NCBI GenBank assembly: GCA_043806395.1
Contig: JAZDHC010000143.1
Coordinates: 1 to 32,093, forward strand
Source of the DNA: CG2-30-40-21 sp043806395
Lineage (GTDB): Bacteria; UBA9089; CG2-30-40-21
Length of the DNA stretch: 32,093 nt
Direction: 5' to 3'
Part shown: one piece after another, positions 23,393 through 30,739 of the stretch
Layout: every line of letters starts with the position of its first letter
How positions within the stretch are numbered: position 1 is the first letter of the stretch
Notes under the pieces: generated by a model
The model's database searches: none
What the model saw: only the letters and a program-made list of their open reading frames with translations
Told to the model about the DNA's origin: nothing
Made by a program: the position numbers and the translations under genes

Positions 23393-23845
23393 TCAAAATA
23401 TCTCCAGCATTTTGCCTATCAATCCTGCCATTGAAATAGCAGCAAATGTCATGGCAAAAGTAAATAATCTGGTGGTTAATGCCCTGTTTTCTCTTAATCC
23501 TGCATCTATTTTTACATCCACCCTTTCTATCAATTTATCTAATTTAACATCAATTTGTTCAAATCGTTTGTCTATCTTATCAAATCGTTTGTCCACTTGT
23601 TCAAATCGCTTGTCCATCTTATCTTCAAGGGATTTTACCCCTGATTTTACATCATCTACCTGTTGTTGTAAATGATCAAATTTTACATTTATTTGTTGTT
23701 GCAAATAGCCGAATTTTAGATCCATTTGTTGTTGCAAGTGGTCAAAACGAACCTCAAAATATTTTGAGGTTGGGATGATATTTGTTATTAATACATCCAT
23801 TGTCTTTTTATCAAGCATTAATCCTTCTTCTTTTTCTTCTGCCAT
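23393..23845 (-). CDS. Coiled-coil protein with C-terminal TM helix (nuoC-nuoD gap)
   Basis: 150-residue protein dominated by a coiled coil (about residues 33-115) with LQQQ-type repeats (FDHLQQQMDLKF, FGYLQQQINVKF) and 7-residue KRFEQVD/KRFDKID units. A C-terminal TM helix follows (LFTFAMTFAAISMAGLIGKML). DNA behind the heptads is a 21-bp tandem repeat, so the length may vary. ATG at 23845 follows GGGAG. Its stop codon lies in the target duplication of the MITE. It is the third coiled-coil/TM protein of this operon; a tail-anchored scaffold or assembly role is only a guess. Confidence 0.75.
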   Translation of the reverse strand: MAEEKEEGLMLDKKTMDVLITNIIPTSKYFEVRFDHLQQQMDLKFGYLQQQINVKFDHLQQQVDDVKSGVKSLEDKMDKRFEQVDKRFDKIDKRFEQIDVKLDKLIERVDVKIDAGLRENRALTTRLFTFAMTFAAISMAGLIGKMLEIF

Positions 23846-23857
23846 ATCAATATCTCC

Positions 23858-24358
23858 CTACACCGGCACATGCGTCCTTAACTTTTCCTCAAGCCATTTC
23901 TCACCCACATCTGTCACCAATGGATAATCCTTTCGCAATGGATGTCCTTCCCAATCCTCAGGCAATAAAATTCGCCGAAGATCCGAATGATTATCAAACA
24001 CAATGCCAAACATATCATAAACCTCGCGTTCAAACCAGTTAGCTGCCTTCCAGACACTCTCCACCGAAGCAATGATTCCATTCTCTTCAACAGCAGCCTT
24101 TAGCCTGAGGCGATGCCTTTTGTTTATTGAATATAGATGATAGACTACATCAAAACGAGGTTGTCTTTCTGGATAATCCACACCACAAATATCTGTTAGA
24201 TAATCAAACTCTATCGTTGGTGTATCATGAAGAAATTTGCAGAACTCAAGAATGCTTTCCTTTTTAACACGAATGGTTAAATCCAACGCATCATCTACCT
24301 CTTCAATTGCTCCTGCAAATTTTGCTTTTATTGTATCAACGATTTCCTGTTTACTCAT
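23858..24358 (-). CDS. nuoC: NADH-quinone oxidoreductase subunit C
   Basis: 166-residue 30-kDa-type subunit of the peripheral arm. The family signature is present as WKAANWFEREVYDMFGI, followed by HSDLRRILLPEDWEGHPLRKDYPL in blocks (RRILLPEDW, GHPLRKDYPL). No fusion to NuoD. It follows nuoB after 41 bp and precedes the coiled-coil gene by 12 bp. Confidence 0.96.
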   Translation of the reverse strand: MSKQEIVDTIKAKFAGAIEEVDDALDLTIRVKKESILEFCKFLHDTPTIEFDYLTDICGVDYPERQPRFDVVYHLYSINKRHRLRLKAAVEENGIIASVESVWKAANWFEREVYDMFGIVFDNHSDLRRILLPEDWEGHPLRKDYPLVTDVGEKWLEEKLRTHVPV

Positions 24359-24399
24359 ATTTGCCTGCCTTTTTAGTCTGTAACCTATAGCCTAATTGT

Positions 24400-24915
24400 C
24401 TACAGTCTATTCACCTGAGTAGTTACAATACTCATTCCCTTAATCTTGTCCTGCAACTTCATCAATCCATACAAAAGCCCCTCTGGTCTTGGCGGACAAC
24501 CAGGGACGAAAACATCAACCGGTATAATCTTATCCACGCCCTGTACTACATTGTATGTATTGAATATTCCGCCAGAATTAGCACAACTGCCCATGGATAT
24601 GACCCATTTTGGGTCAGGCATCTGATTGTATAATAATTCAATGCGTGGTGCCATCTTATAAGTAACCGTACCAGCAATAATCATCAAATCAGCCTGTCTT
24701 GGTGATGGTCTGAATACCTCAGCCCCAAATCGAGCAAGATCATACCGAGATGCACCTGTAGCCATCATCTCAATGGCACAGCATGCCAGACCAAAGGTCA
24801 GTGGCCATAAGGATGATCGTCTTGCCCAATTAATCATAAAATCCATTGGTGCCAGAACTATTTGTCCACCGGGTATTTTTTCAATCCTTACCCCTACTTG
24901 TTCAAGAATACTCAT
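24400..24915 (-). CDS. nuoB: NADH-quinone oxidoreductase subunit B
   Basis: 171-residue subunit carrying cluster N2, the direct electron donor to quinone. The four ligands are visible: tandem C45-C46 in GLACCAIEMM, C111 in SMGSCANSGG and C140 in VPGCPPRPEGLLYGL. The ATG at 24915 (MSILEQ) is preceded by AGGA; a GTG three codons upstream is also in frame. It lies 26 bp after nuoA. Confidence 0.96.
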   Translation of the reverse strand: MSILEQVGVRIEKIPGGQIVLAPMDFMINWARRSSLWPLTFGLACCAIEMMATGASRYDLARFGAEVFRPSPRQADLMIIAGTVTYKMAPRIELLYNQMPDPKWVISMGSCANSGGIFNTYNVVQGVDKIIPVDVFVPGCPPRPEGLLYGLMKLQDKIKGMSIVTTQVNRL

Positions 24916-24941
24916 AACAACCACATCCTATTTAATATTAC

Positions 24942-25304
24942 TCAATTCCATTTCAACACACCCTTACGCCACGCATAAAGCAAGCCAATAAGCAAGATAA
25001 CAATAAAAATAGCCATTTCCACAAAAGCAACCAACCCTAATTCCTTAAATACCACTGCCCATGGGAACAGAAAGGCTACCTCAACATCAAAGACAACAAA
25101 TATCAAGGCAAAGAGATAGTATCGCATATTAAACTGTACCCAGGAGGAACCCACTGGCACCTCTCCGCATTCATAGGTAAACAGCTTTTTGGGTGATGGG
25201 TTGCTCGGACGAACAAGCCAGTTGGTCACATAACCACCAAACACAAACAGCATCCCAAGCCCCATAAATAAAATAACCCATCCATAATCAGCTAAAAGGT
25301 TCAT
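24942..25304 (-). CDS. nuoA: NADH-quinone oxidoreductase subunit A
   Basis: 120-residue three-TM subunit, first gene of the operon. Typical blocks: YECGEVPVGSSWVQFNMRYY (loop with the conserved Cys) and FALIFVVFDVEVAFLFPWAV with its acidic membrane residues. The ATG at 25304 is chosen because GGAGAGG lies just upstream; the ATG four codons earlier has no ribosome binding site. Transcription very probably starts from the promoter at 25536-25564. Confidence 0.95.
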   Translation of the reverse strand: MNLLADYGWVILFMGLGMLFVFGGYVTNWLVRPSNPSPKKLFTYECGEVPVGSSWVQFNMRYYLFALIFVVFDVEVAFLFPWAVVFKELGLVAFVEMAIFIVILLIGLLYAWRKGVLKWN

Positions 25305-25330
25305 AATCCTCTCCATTTTGTAAGTTGTGG

Positions 25331-25525
25331 GTAACTACTCAGGTAGAGGAATTCACCACAGAGACACGGAGAACCACAAGAGATTTTCAGGGTGTTTTTA
25401 AGGTGTTCCCCTACGATTTAAGGCAACTTCTTCTGCAAGAAAAGTGAGAAATGAAAAAATAAGGGCATTCTTCATCAATTCTCCGTGTTCTCCGTGCTCT
25501 CTGTGTCTCCGTGGTGAGTAGTTAC
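25331..25525. repeat. Long inverted repeat in the nuo leader region
   Basis: The ends GTAACTACTC (25331-25340) and GAGTAGTTAC (25516-25525) are perfect reverse complements. Inside, CACCACAGAGACACGGAGA (left) pairs imperfectly with the right arm around 25480-25515. About 110 bp of apparently non-coding sequence forms the centre. The element fills most of the 374-bp nuoA-WD40 gap and lies between the predicted transcription start (~25528) and nuoA, so it would form a long 5' leader hairpin in the mRNA. Confidence 0.8.
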
Positions 25526-25535
25526 AATTGTGGTT

Positions 25536-25564
25536 ATTATACTTTATGACAGTAACTTTGTCAA
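25536..25564 (-). promoter_or_regulatory. Consensus sigma-70 promoter for the nuo operon
   Basis: On the minus strand TTGACA (25564-25559) and TATAAT (25541-25536) are both perfect consensus boxes, 17 bp apart. They point toward nuoA, with an expected start near 25528 and a leader of about 225 nt. It is the only such site noticed in the gap between the WD40 gene stop (25679) and nuoA. A full consensus suggests strong, largely constitutive transcription unless the leader hairpin modulates it. Confidence 0.8.
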
Positions 25565-25678
25565 GTTATATTTTTGTAAAACAGCACATTTTTTTTATGC
25601 TCTTAATAATAGCTACTCATAATTGTCATTGTTGCGGTTACGATCAATAAACTCAAAAGTTCAGAACTTCAATACTTC

Positions 25679-27391
25679 CTACCTTCTGAACAACCTCACC
25701 TCTTTCCCTGTAACCACATCCCATAATCGAACCGTGTCATCTGAACTGCCAGAGACAATATATTTCCCATCAGAGGTAACAGCTACAGAGGTAACATCAT
25801 CTGTATGCCCTCGCAAAAGCTTTGCCTGTTTGCCTGTAGCTACATCCCAGATACGGACACTTCCATCCCGACTGCCTGAGACAATATACCGCATGTCTGG
25901 TGTAGGATGAGCAGAATATATCCATGATTCATATTCCTTTAGCTGTTTCACCTGCTTGCCTGTCTTTATCTCCCACAGTCGAACCATTTTATCCCTTGAA
26001 CCAGAGATGATAAATCTGGTATCATGACTAAATCCAACACATGTTACTGCCTCTGTATGTTCCGTCCATGTTTTACAGCATTCACCAGTAACCGTTACCC
26101 ACAGTCGTACCGTGTTATCGCTACTTCCAGAGACGATATACCTTCCATCATCCGGGTCAAAGGCAAGGCTTAATACGGCATCGCTATGTCCGGTATACAC
26201 CCGAACAAGTTTATTGTCTGGTATTTTCCACAGCCGAATAGTTTTGTCTTTACTTCCAGAGGCAATATATCGGCAATCAGGGCTAAAGGCAACAGCCGTA
26301 ACAGAGTCAGCATGTCCTGGAAAGGCAGTAATCAGTCCCCCTTTTTCTACATCCCAGACACGAACCGTTCTGTCTGCCCCTCCGCTTACTAAATATTTAC
26401 CATCCGGGCTAAAGGCAAGGGACATAACAGTACCAGTATGCCCCTTAAATGTCTTTACCAATTTGCCACTGACTGAATCCCACATACATATTGTTTTATC
26501 TGAACTGCCAGAGGCAATATACCTGTCGAGAGGACTAAAACTAACTACAATCACATCATTTGTATGCCCTTGCAAATAGCCGCGATGCCTGCCGCAAAGC
26601 ACATCCCATAGTCGAACGAGTTTATCTGAACTGCCGGTAATCATGTGATCCCCATCATTGCTAAAGGCAGCACAATAAATATCTGTTGTGTATCCCTTAA
26701 ACCTTTTGATGAGCTTTCCTGTAGTAACATCCCAGAAGCCAATGGTTTCATCCATGCTGCCAGAGATAATGTATTTACCATCCTTGCTAAACACGGTTGA
26801 ATACACAGCAGCATCATGTCCTTCAATTTTTTTGATGATATTGCCGGTAGCTACCTCCCACAAATATATATGCTTATCTGTACCACCAGATATAAGATAT
26901 TTTCCATCAGGGCTAAATTCCACTGATCTGACCCATGAGGTATGTCCCTTAAGTGTTTTGATCATCTTGTCATTCTTAATATCCCATATATGGATAACCC
27001 CTTCTCCACTGCTTGAGGCAATATATTTACTATCAGGGCTAAAGGAAATTGAATAAACCCATGATTTATGCTCATAAAAGATTTGCACAACCTTGCCTGC
27101 GGCAACATCCCAAAGACGGATTGTCTTGTCAATGCTTCCTGAGGCAATGTATTTACCATCCGGGCTAAAGGCAAGGCATTTGACCCAGGCAGCATGTCCC
27201 TTGAATGTTTTAATGAGTTTGCCTGTAGCCGTTTCCCAGAGATAGATAACCTTATCCAATCCAGTGGTTGCTACAAATTTATCATCAGGGCTAAAAACTA
27301 CGGATTCAATATTAGGGATATTTGGCTCATCATAACATTCCCCTGCTCCGAGGCTTATGATAAGGATAAAAATTACAACAAATGTTCTCAT
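25679..27391 (-). CDS. Secreted 13-repeat WD40 protein
   Basis: 570-residue protein with a Sec signal peptide (MRTFVVIFILIISLGAGEC) followed by 13 WD40 repeats. Each is about 42 residues with the pattern FSPDGKYIASGS-DKTIRLWD-TGKLIKTFKGH. Repeats 5, 10 and 11 deviate at the GH or WD position (GY, WV, EY). The count suggests one or two beta-propellers, probably exported and used for protein binding. No enzymatic domain is visible. It has its own gene unit upstream of the nuo promoter; no ribosome binding site close to the ATG is convincing (GGTGAG lies somewhat far). The near-identical repeats invite copy-number change by recombination. Confidence 0.9.
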   Translation of the reverse strand: MRTFVVIFILIISLGAGECYDEPNIPNIESVVFSPDDKFVATTGLDKVIYLWETATGKLIKTFKGHAAWVKCLAFSPDGKYIASGSIDKTIRLWDVAAGKVVQIFYEHKSWVYSISFSPDSKYIASSSGEGVIHIWDIKNDKMIKTLKGHTSWVRSVEFSPDGKYLISGGTDKHIYLWEVATGNIIKKIEGHDAAVYSTVFSKDGKYIISGSMDETIGFWDVTTGKLIKRFKGYTTDIYCAAFSNDGDHMITGSSDKLVRLWDVLCGRHRGYLQGHTNDVIVVSFSPLDRYIASGSSDKTICMWDSVSGKLVKTFKGHTGTVMSLAFSPDGKYLVSGGADRTVRVWDVEKGGLITAFPGHADSVTAVAFSPDCRYIASGSKDKTIRLWKIPDNKLVRVYTGHSDAVLSLAFDPDDGRYIVSGSSDNTVRLWVTVTGECCKTWTEHTEAVTCVGFSHDTRFIISGSRDKMVRLWEIKTGKQVKQLKEYESWIYSAHPTPDMRYIVSGSRDGSVRIWDVATGKQAKLLRGHTDDVTSVAVTSDGKYIVSGSSDDTVRLWDVVTGKEVRLFRR

Positions 27392-27426
27392 ATTTATGCT
27401 TACTCACCATTTCTTAATGTAACTGT

Positions 27427-27540
27427 TTAGGTATTGTGTTGGTTCATTGGGAATCGTAATTTTTCATTCAATAATTTAGCGACTTTTCCGTATTTGTGAG
27501 GCGGTATCTCCACCCCAGATACAGAGGTTTTTTTAGGCAT
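27427..27540 (-). CDS. Possible 37-residue ORF (or gene remnant)
   Basis: An ATG at 27540 opens 37 codons (MPKKTSVSGVEIPPHKYGK, then VAKLLNEKLRFPMNQHNT). The basic, Pro-containing, helix-forming composition looks protein-like and could be the tail of a larger lost gene. There is no clear ribosome binding site. It occupies the otherwise empty 27392-27633 gap between the WD40 gene and the truncated amt. Family unknown; low confidence. Confidence 0.3.
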   Translation of the reverse strand: MPKKTSVSGVEIPPHKYGKVAKLLNEKLRFPMNQHNT

Positions 27541-27606
27541 AAAAGGCAACTCAAGATTATCCTACTTAATCACCTTTCCCTTCTTTCGCAAGGACAAGAT
27601 TTAGTC

Positions 27607-27631
27607 GGTGGGGGAATACTGATCCCCCACC
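27607..27631. repeat. GC-rich hairpin after the truncated amt
   Basis: GGTGGGGGA (27607-27615) pairs with TCCCCCACC (27623-27631) across a 7-nt loop. It starts 3 bp beyond the amt remnant's stop codon on that transcript. No T-run follows, so Rho-independent termination is unlikely; it may belong to the repeat or junction that cut the gene. Confidence 0.6.
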
Positions 27632-27633
27632 TC

Positions 27634-27972
27634 TCACGACAATAATCTATCGTCACCAATCAGCCCCCCTTTGTCGGGACCAAAGGCTAAACTGTAACCA
27701 AACAAAATCCATTGCAACCCAACAACATATAAGCCGACAAGGCATCCCTTCATCGTTGACAGAACATTTTTTCGTCTGACCATGCCACCATAAAACAGCC
27801 CAAGACCAGGGATCATGAGCATGACTAATGCGGTGGAGATGAGGAGCCATAATGTGTCTGCTTGATTAATTGCCATCTGAGTTGTTTGGTTAGCAACTGC
27901 ATTGCTGTTTGAAAAAATTGAGGCGAGTAATAAGATTGCTACTGGTAGTTGTTTCATTTTATTCTTCCACAT
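27634..27972 (-). pseudogene. Truncated Amt-family ammonium transporter
   Basis: The frame encodes only the N-terminal quarter (about 110 of ~400 residues) of an Amt/MEP transporter. It has a signal peptide (MKQLPVAILLLASIF), QADTLWLLISTALVMLMIPGLGLFYGG (in blocks LISTALVMLM, GLGLFYGGMVRRKN) and WILFGYSLAFGP. It breaks off after GGLIG into DDRLLS and stop, next to a GC-rich hairpin. None of the remaining TM helices or the twin histidines are found downstream. The first ATG (27972) overlaps the stop of the Rh-type gene as TAATG; the ATG at 27957 is a better start. It cannot form a channel. Confidence 0.8.
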
Positions 27973-29132
27973 TATACACCATCAAACTCTTCAACATCAA
28001 CATACGGCTCTGACCTTCTGCCCAGAGCAGAAATAATTTTTCCAGTAATCAATCCAGTAATAGCGGCGAGTACAACTGTTACGAGTATGCCGATTAACTG
28101 AGCACTAACATTAATACCTGCAACAACAAAAAGGGCAGCTATACCGCCGAAGAGCCCCGGCAAGCCATGCAGATAAAACACACCGCAAGTATCAACCTTC
28201 TTGGTCATATCCGTCAATTTTGATTGAATGATCGCAAAGCCAAAGGTGGAGATGATCCCAGCCATGATACCGATTGCAAAGGCAGCAGCAGGAATGGACT
28301 GATTACAGGTTGAACCAATGGCCACACCGCCGGCCAGGGTTGCATTGGCAATATCCGCCGCTGATACCTTCCCTCTCAATTTGACTGACGCAAAATATGT
28401 AGCGATAGTTGATCCACAAAGTGCCAGTATGACATTGACGGCTGTCTTAGGCACATCTTCAGGGGCGACTAATGCCGCACAGAAACTGGGCCAGAATACC
28501 CATAACACCATGCTCCCCAGCAGGGAATATTTGTCGCTGTTTTCATCGCTCTCGATAGCGGTTTCACATTCCTTCATCGTTGTCATGGAGGCAGCCACTC
28601 CCAGTCCGAAGATGGCACCAAAGGCGTGGATGATGATTGAACCACCGGTATCTACCACATTACCCGTAATCAGACCTAATCCGCCATGGAGAACGATCCA
28701 TTCATTTAAGGCATAAAACGGGACAAAGATGATACCCAGCAGCATATATTGGTGCATTTTCAGGCGACCCAATACGGCTCCGGCACAGATCAACAAGCTG
28801 GCAGCAGCAAATTCGGACAGGATAAGTTTATCAATAACACTTCCAGAACTACCCATGACAGAAAAGCTGTCTTTCAGGAAGTATAAGGGGATCGAAACAC
28901 TTACTAATAAATAGGTTGCCGTTATTGTGGATCGCCCATATTTTTTAACAAAAACCATCAGGAATCCGAAACCTACCAGCAACATAGCCATAATGTGGAT
29001 GGCACGGTTGTATTTTTGTACATCGGTCAATGCTGCCAGACTATTGCCAGATATTTCAGCAGCATATACTACTCCACATGCTGTAAACATCAATGCGGTG
29101 AACAACAGGATTGTTTTAGTGTAATTTTTCAT
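27972..29132 (-). CDS. Rh-type ammonium transporter
   Basis: 386-residue channel of the Amt/Rh superfamily, Rh branch. It has a signal peptide (MKNYTKTILLFTALMF) and about 11 TM helices. Rh-like blocks include HIMAMLLVGFGFLMVFVKKYG, given here as VGFGFLMVFVKKYG, and DTGGSIIIHAFGAIFGLG (H169), ATLAGGVAIGSTC, and CGVFYLHGLPGLFGG (H322). H169 and H322 are the twin pore histidines. The ATG at 29132 follows AGGAG; the frame is open 11 codons further. It lies between glnA and the amt remnant on the same strand, so uptake of ammonium/ammonia is coupled to glutamine synthesis. No PII (glnB/K) gene is seen nearby. Confidence 0.88.
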   Translation of the reverse strand: MKNYTKTILLFTALMFTACGVVYAAEISGNSLAALTDVQKYNRAIHIMAMLLVGFGFLMVFVKKYGRSTITATYLLVSVSIPLYFLKDSFSVMGSSGSVIDKLILSEFAAASLLICAGAVLGRLKMHQYMLLGIIFVPFYALNEWIVLHGGLGLITGNVVDTGGSIIIHAFGAIFGLGVAASMTTMKECETAIESDENSDKYSLLGSMVLWVFWPSFCAALVAPEDVPKTAVNVILALCGSTIATYFASVKLRGKVSAADIANATLAGGVAIGSTCNQSIPAAAFAIGIMAGIISTFGFAIIQSKLTDMTKKVDTCGVFYLHGLPGLFGGIAALFVVAGINVSAQLIGILVTVVLAAITGLITGKIISALGRRSEPYVDVEEFDGV

Positions 29133-29182
29133 TGATTTCTCCTTTTGTGATAAGCACCAGACCATAAATATCTATAACAAAT

Positions 29183-29235
29183 GTAGCGGAGGGCTTTAGA
29201 CCTCCAGTAGATGGAAGTCTAAAGCCTTCCGCTAC
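29183..29235. repeat. Palindromic repeat 'GTAGCGGAGGG', copy B
   Basis: Ends GTAGCGGA (29183-29190) and TCCGCTAC (29228-29235); the arms carry GGGCTTTAGACCTCC and GGAAGTCTAAAGCC. It has the same layout as 3330-3385. It sits between glnA (stop at 29242) and the Rh transporter gene. Without a T-tract it is probably a dispersed hairpin rather than a terminator. Confidence 0.82.
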
Positions 29236-29241
29236 AACACT

Positions 29242-30573
29242 TTACAGAATAGACAGATACTTATCCAATTCATACTCTGTAACCTGTATCCGATATTCTT
29301 CCCATTCCTGCTCTTTTATGGCGATAAACCTTGGAAAGATGTGTTCTCCCAATGCCTTGCGGAGTAATTCACTCTGTTTGCCGATATTTATTGCCTCACC
29401 CAAACTACCAGGCAGCATCTCAATCCCGGCAGCTTTTCTTTCCTCAGCTGTAAGGTGATAAAGGTTTTTGTCCATAGGTTGCTGCAATTCATACCCTTTC
29501 TCAATCCCATCAAGTCCAGAGTGGAGAAGGACGGCAAAGGTAAGGTATGGGTTACATGCTGGATCTGGACAACGCAGTTCTGCACGGGTGGATTGTTCCT
29601 TCCCAGGATGATACAGAGGGATTCTCACCAATGCTGACCTGTTGCGTTGTGACCAGGCAATATAAACCGGTGCCTCATAACCAGGAACAAGCCTCTTGTA
29701 AGAGTTTGTCCACTGGGCAAAGATACAAGACATTTCCTGAGAGTGCGTTAATTGACCAGCAATAAATTGTTTGGCTGTATCACTCAGGTGATGCTCATCA
29801 TTTGCATCAAAGAAGGCATTATCAGTTCCCTTAAACAAGGATTGATGGACATGCATACCACTACCGTTTTGTCCAAAGATTGGTTTGGGCATAAATGTAG
29901 CATAAACCCCATACTTCTGTGCTATTTCCTTGACAACTAAGCGATAGGTCATGACATTATCTGCCATTGCTAAGGCATCTGCATATCTCATATCAATCTC
30001 ATGCTGACTTGGTGCCACCTCATGATGGCTATATTCCACCCGAATACCCATTGCCTCCAAGGTCAAAATGGTATCCCGCCTGATGTCAGAACCAGCATCC
30101 AATTGATTCAAATCAAAATACCCACTTTTATCTAAGACATCAGTGCCATCTGAGGATTGAAAATAAAAGTATTCAAGCTCCGGCCCAACGAAGAAATGGT
30201 CAAATCCCATAGCAGTTGCCCGTTTTATGGCTTTCTTCAAGATATAACGGGGGTCACCCTCATAAGGCTGCCCGTATGGGGTCATAATATCGCAGAACAT
30301 TCTGGCTACTGCCGTCTCTTTTGGTCTCCATGGAAGTATCTGGAAGGTTGACGGATCTGGTTTAGCAATCATATCACTTTCTTCAATATCCTGATACCCT
30401 GTTACCGAAGAACCATCAAATCCCATGCCATTTTCCATTGCATTTTCGAGTTCTGCACTGGTAATAGCAAAATTCTTCAGCTGTCCAAGTACATCCGTAA
30501 ACCATAAACGGATAAACTTGACATTGTTGTCTTTAACTAACCTGAACACATCCTCTTTTGTCTTTGCACACAT
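29242..30573 (-). CDS. glnA: Glutamine synthetase, type I
   Basis: 443-residue GSI enzyme: ATP + glutamate + NH3 to glutamine. Seen are the N-terminal beta-grasp with FDGSSVTGYQDIEESDM, the metal-binding GPELEYFYF, SHHEVAPSQHEIDMRY, the ATP/Glu site FMPKPIFGQNGSGMHVHQSL, and NSYKRLVPGYEAPVYIAWS. Length and lack of the ~25-residue insertion fit GSI-alpha rather than the adenylylated GSI-beta. The Arg of Bacillus GlnA used in feedback inhibition (GFVRIEES) is replaced (GYQDIEES). ATG at 30573 follows GGAGG. It heads the glnA-Rh-amt remnant gene set. Confidence 0.96.
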   Translation of the reverse strand: MCAKTKEDVFRLVKDNNVKFIRLWFTDVLGQLKNFAITSAELENAMENGMGFDGSSVTGYQDIEESDMIAKPDPSTFQILPWRPKETAVARMFCDIMTPYGQPYEGDPRYILKKAIKRATAMGFDHFFVGPELEYFYFQSSDGTDVLDKSGYFDLNQLDAGSDIRRDTILTLEAMGIRVEYSHHEVAPSQHEIDMRYADALAMADNVMTYRLVVKEIAQKYGVYATFMPKPIFGQNGSGMHVHQSLFKGTDNAFFDANDEHHLSDTAKQFIAGQLTHSQEMSCIFAQWTNSYKRLVPGYEAPVYIAWSQRNRSALVRIPLYHPGKEQSTRAELRCPDPACNPYLTFAVLLHSGLDGIEKGYELQQPMDKNLYHLTAEERKAAGIEMLPGSLGEAINIGKQSELLRKALGEHIFPRFIAIKEQEWEEYRIQVTEYELDKYLSIL

Positions 30574-30663
30574 ATTGTGTACCTCCTTTTATTTTCTAAG
30601 ATAAGACCTATACCATATAAAGTAAAAAAACATTGCCTTTGGTAACCCTCTGCTCAAAAAAAA

Positions 30664-30716
30664 TTGGCATGGTTCAAAATTCTACCCCCGCCAGTGGGAT
30701 ATATGAACCATGCCAA
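30664..30716 (-). terminator. Probable Rho-independent terminator after the lipoprotein gene
   Basis: TTGGCATGGTTCA (30664-30676) and TGAACCATGCCAA (30704-30716) form a perfect 13-bp stem. On the minus strand, after the stem, eight T residues follow, as in intrinsic terminators. The 27-nt loop has its own GC-rich CCC/GGG pairing. It lies between the lipoprotein stop and glnA, so it would separate the two units; a repeat element cannot be excluded because the loop is long. Confidence 0.65.
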
Positions 30717-30739
30717 AAATTTGCACCATGCTTTTTCTC

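Noticed and set aside
30574..30660. glnA promoter
   Set aside because: AT-rich segments with TATA-like pieces exist upstream of glnA, but none has matching boxes at proper spacing, so no specific site is claimed.
30664..30716. Sigma-54 promoter (-24/-12) upstream of glnA
   Set aside because: GGCATGG on the minus strand resembles the -24 element, but no GC dinucleotide at the right distance follows. The stem plus T-tract fits a terminator better.
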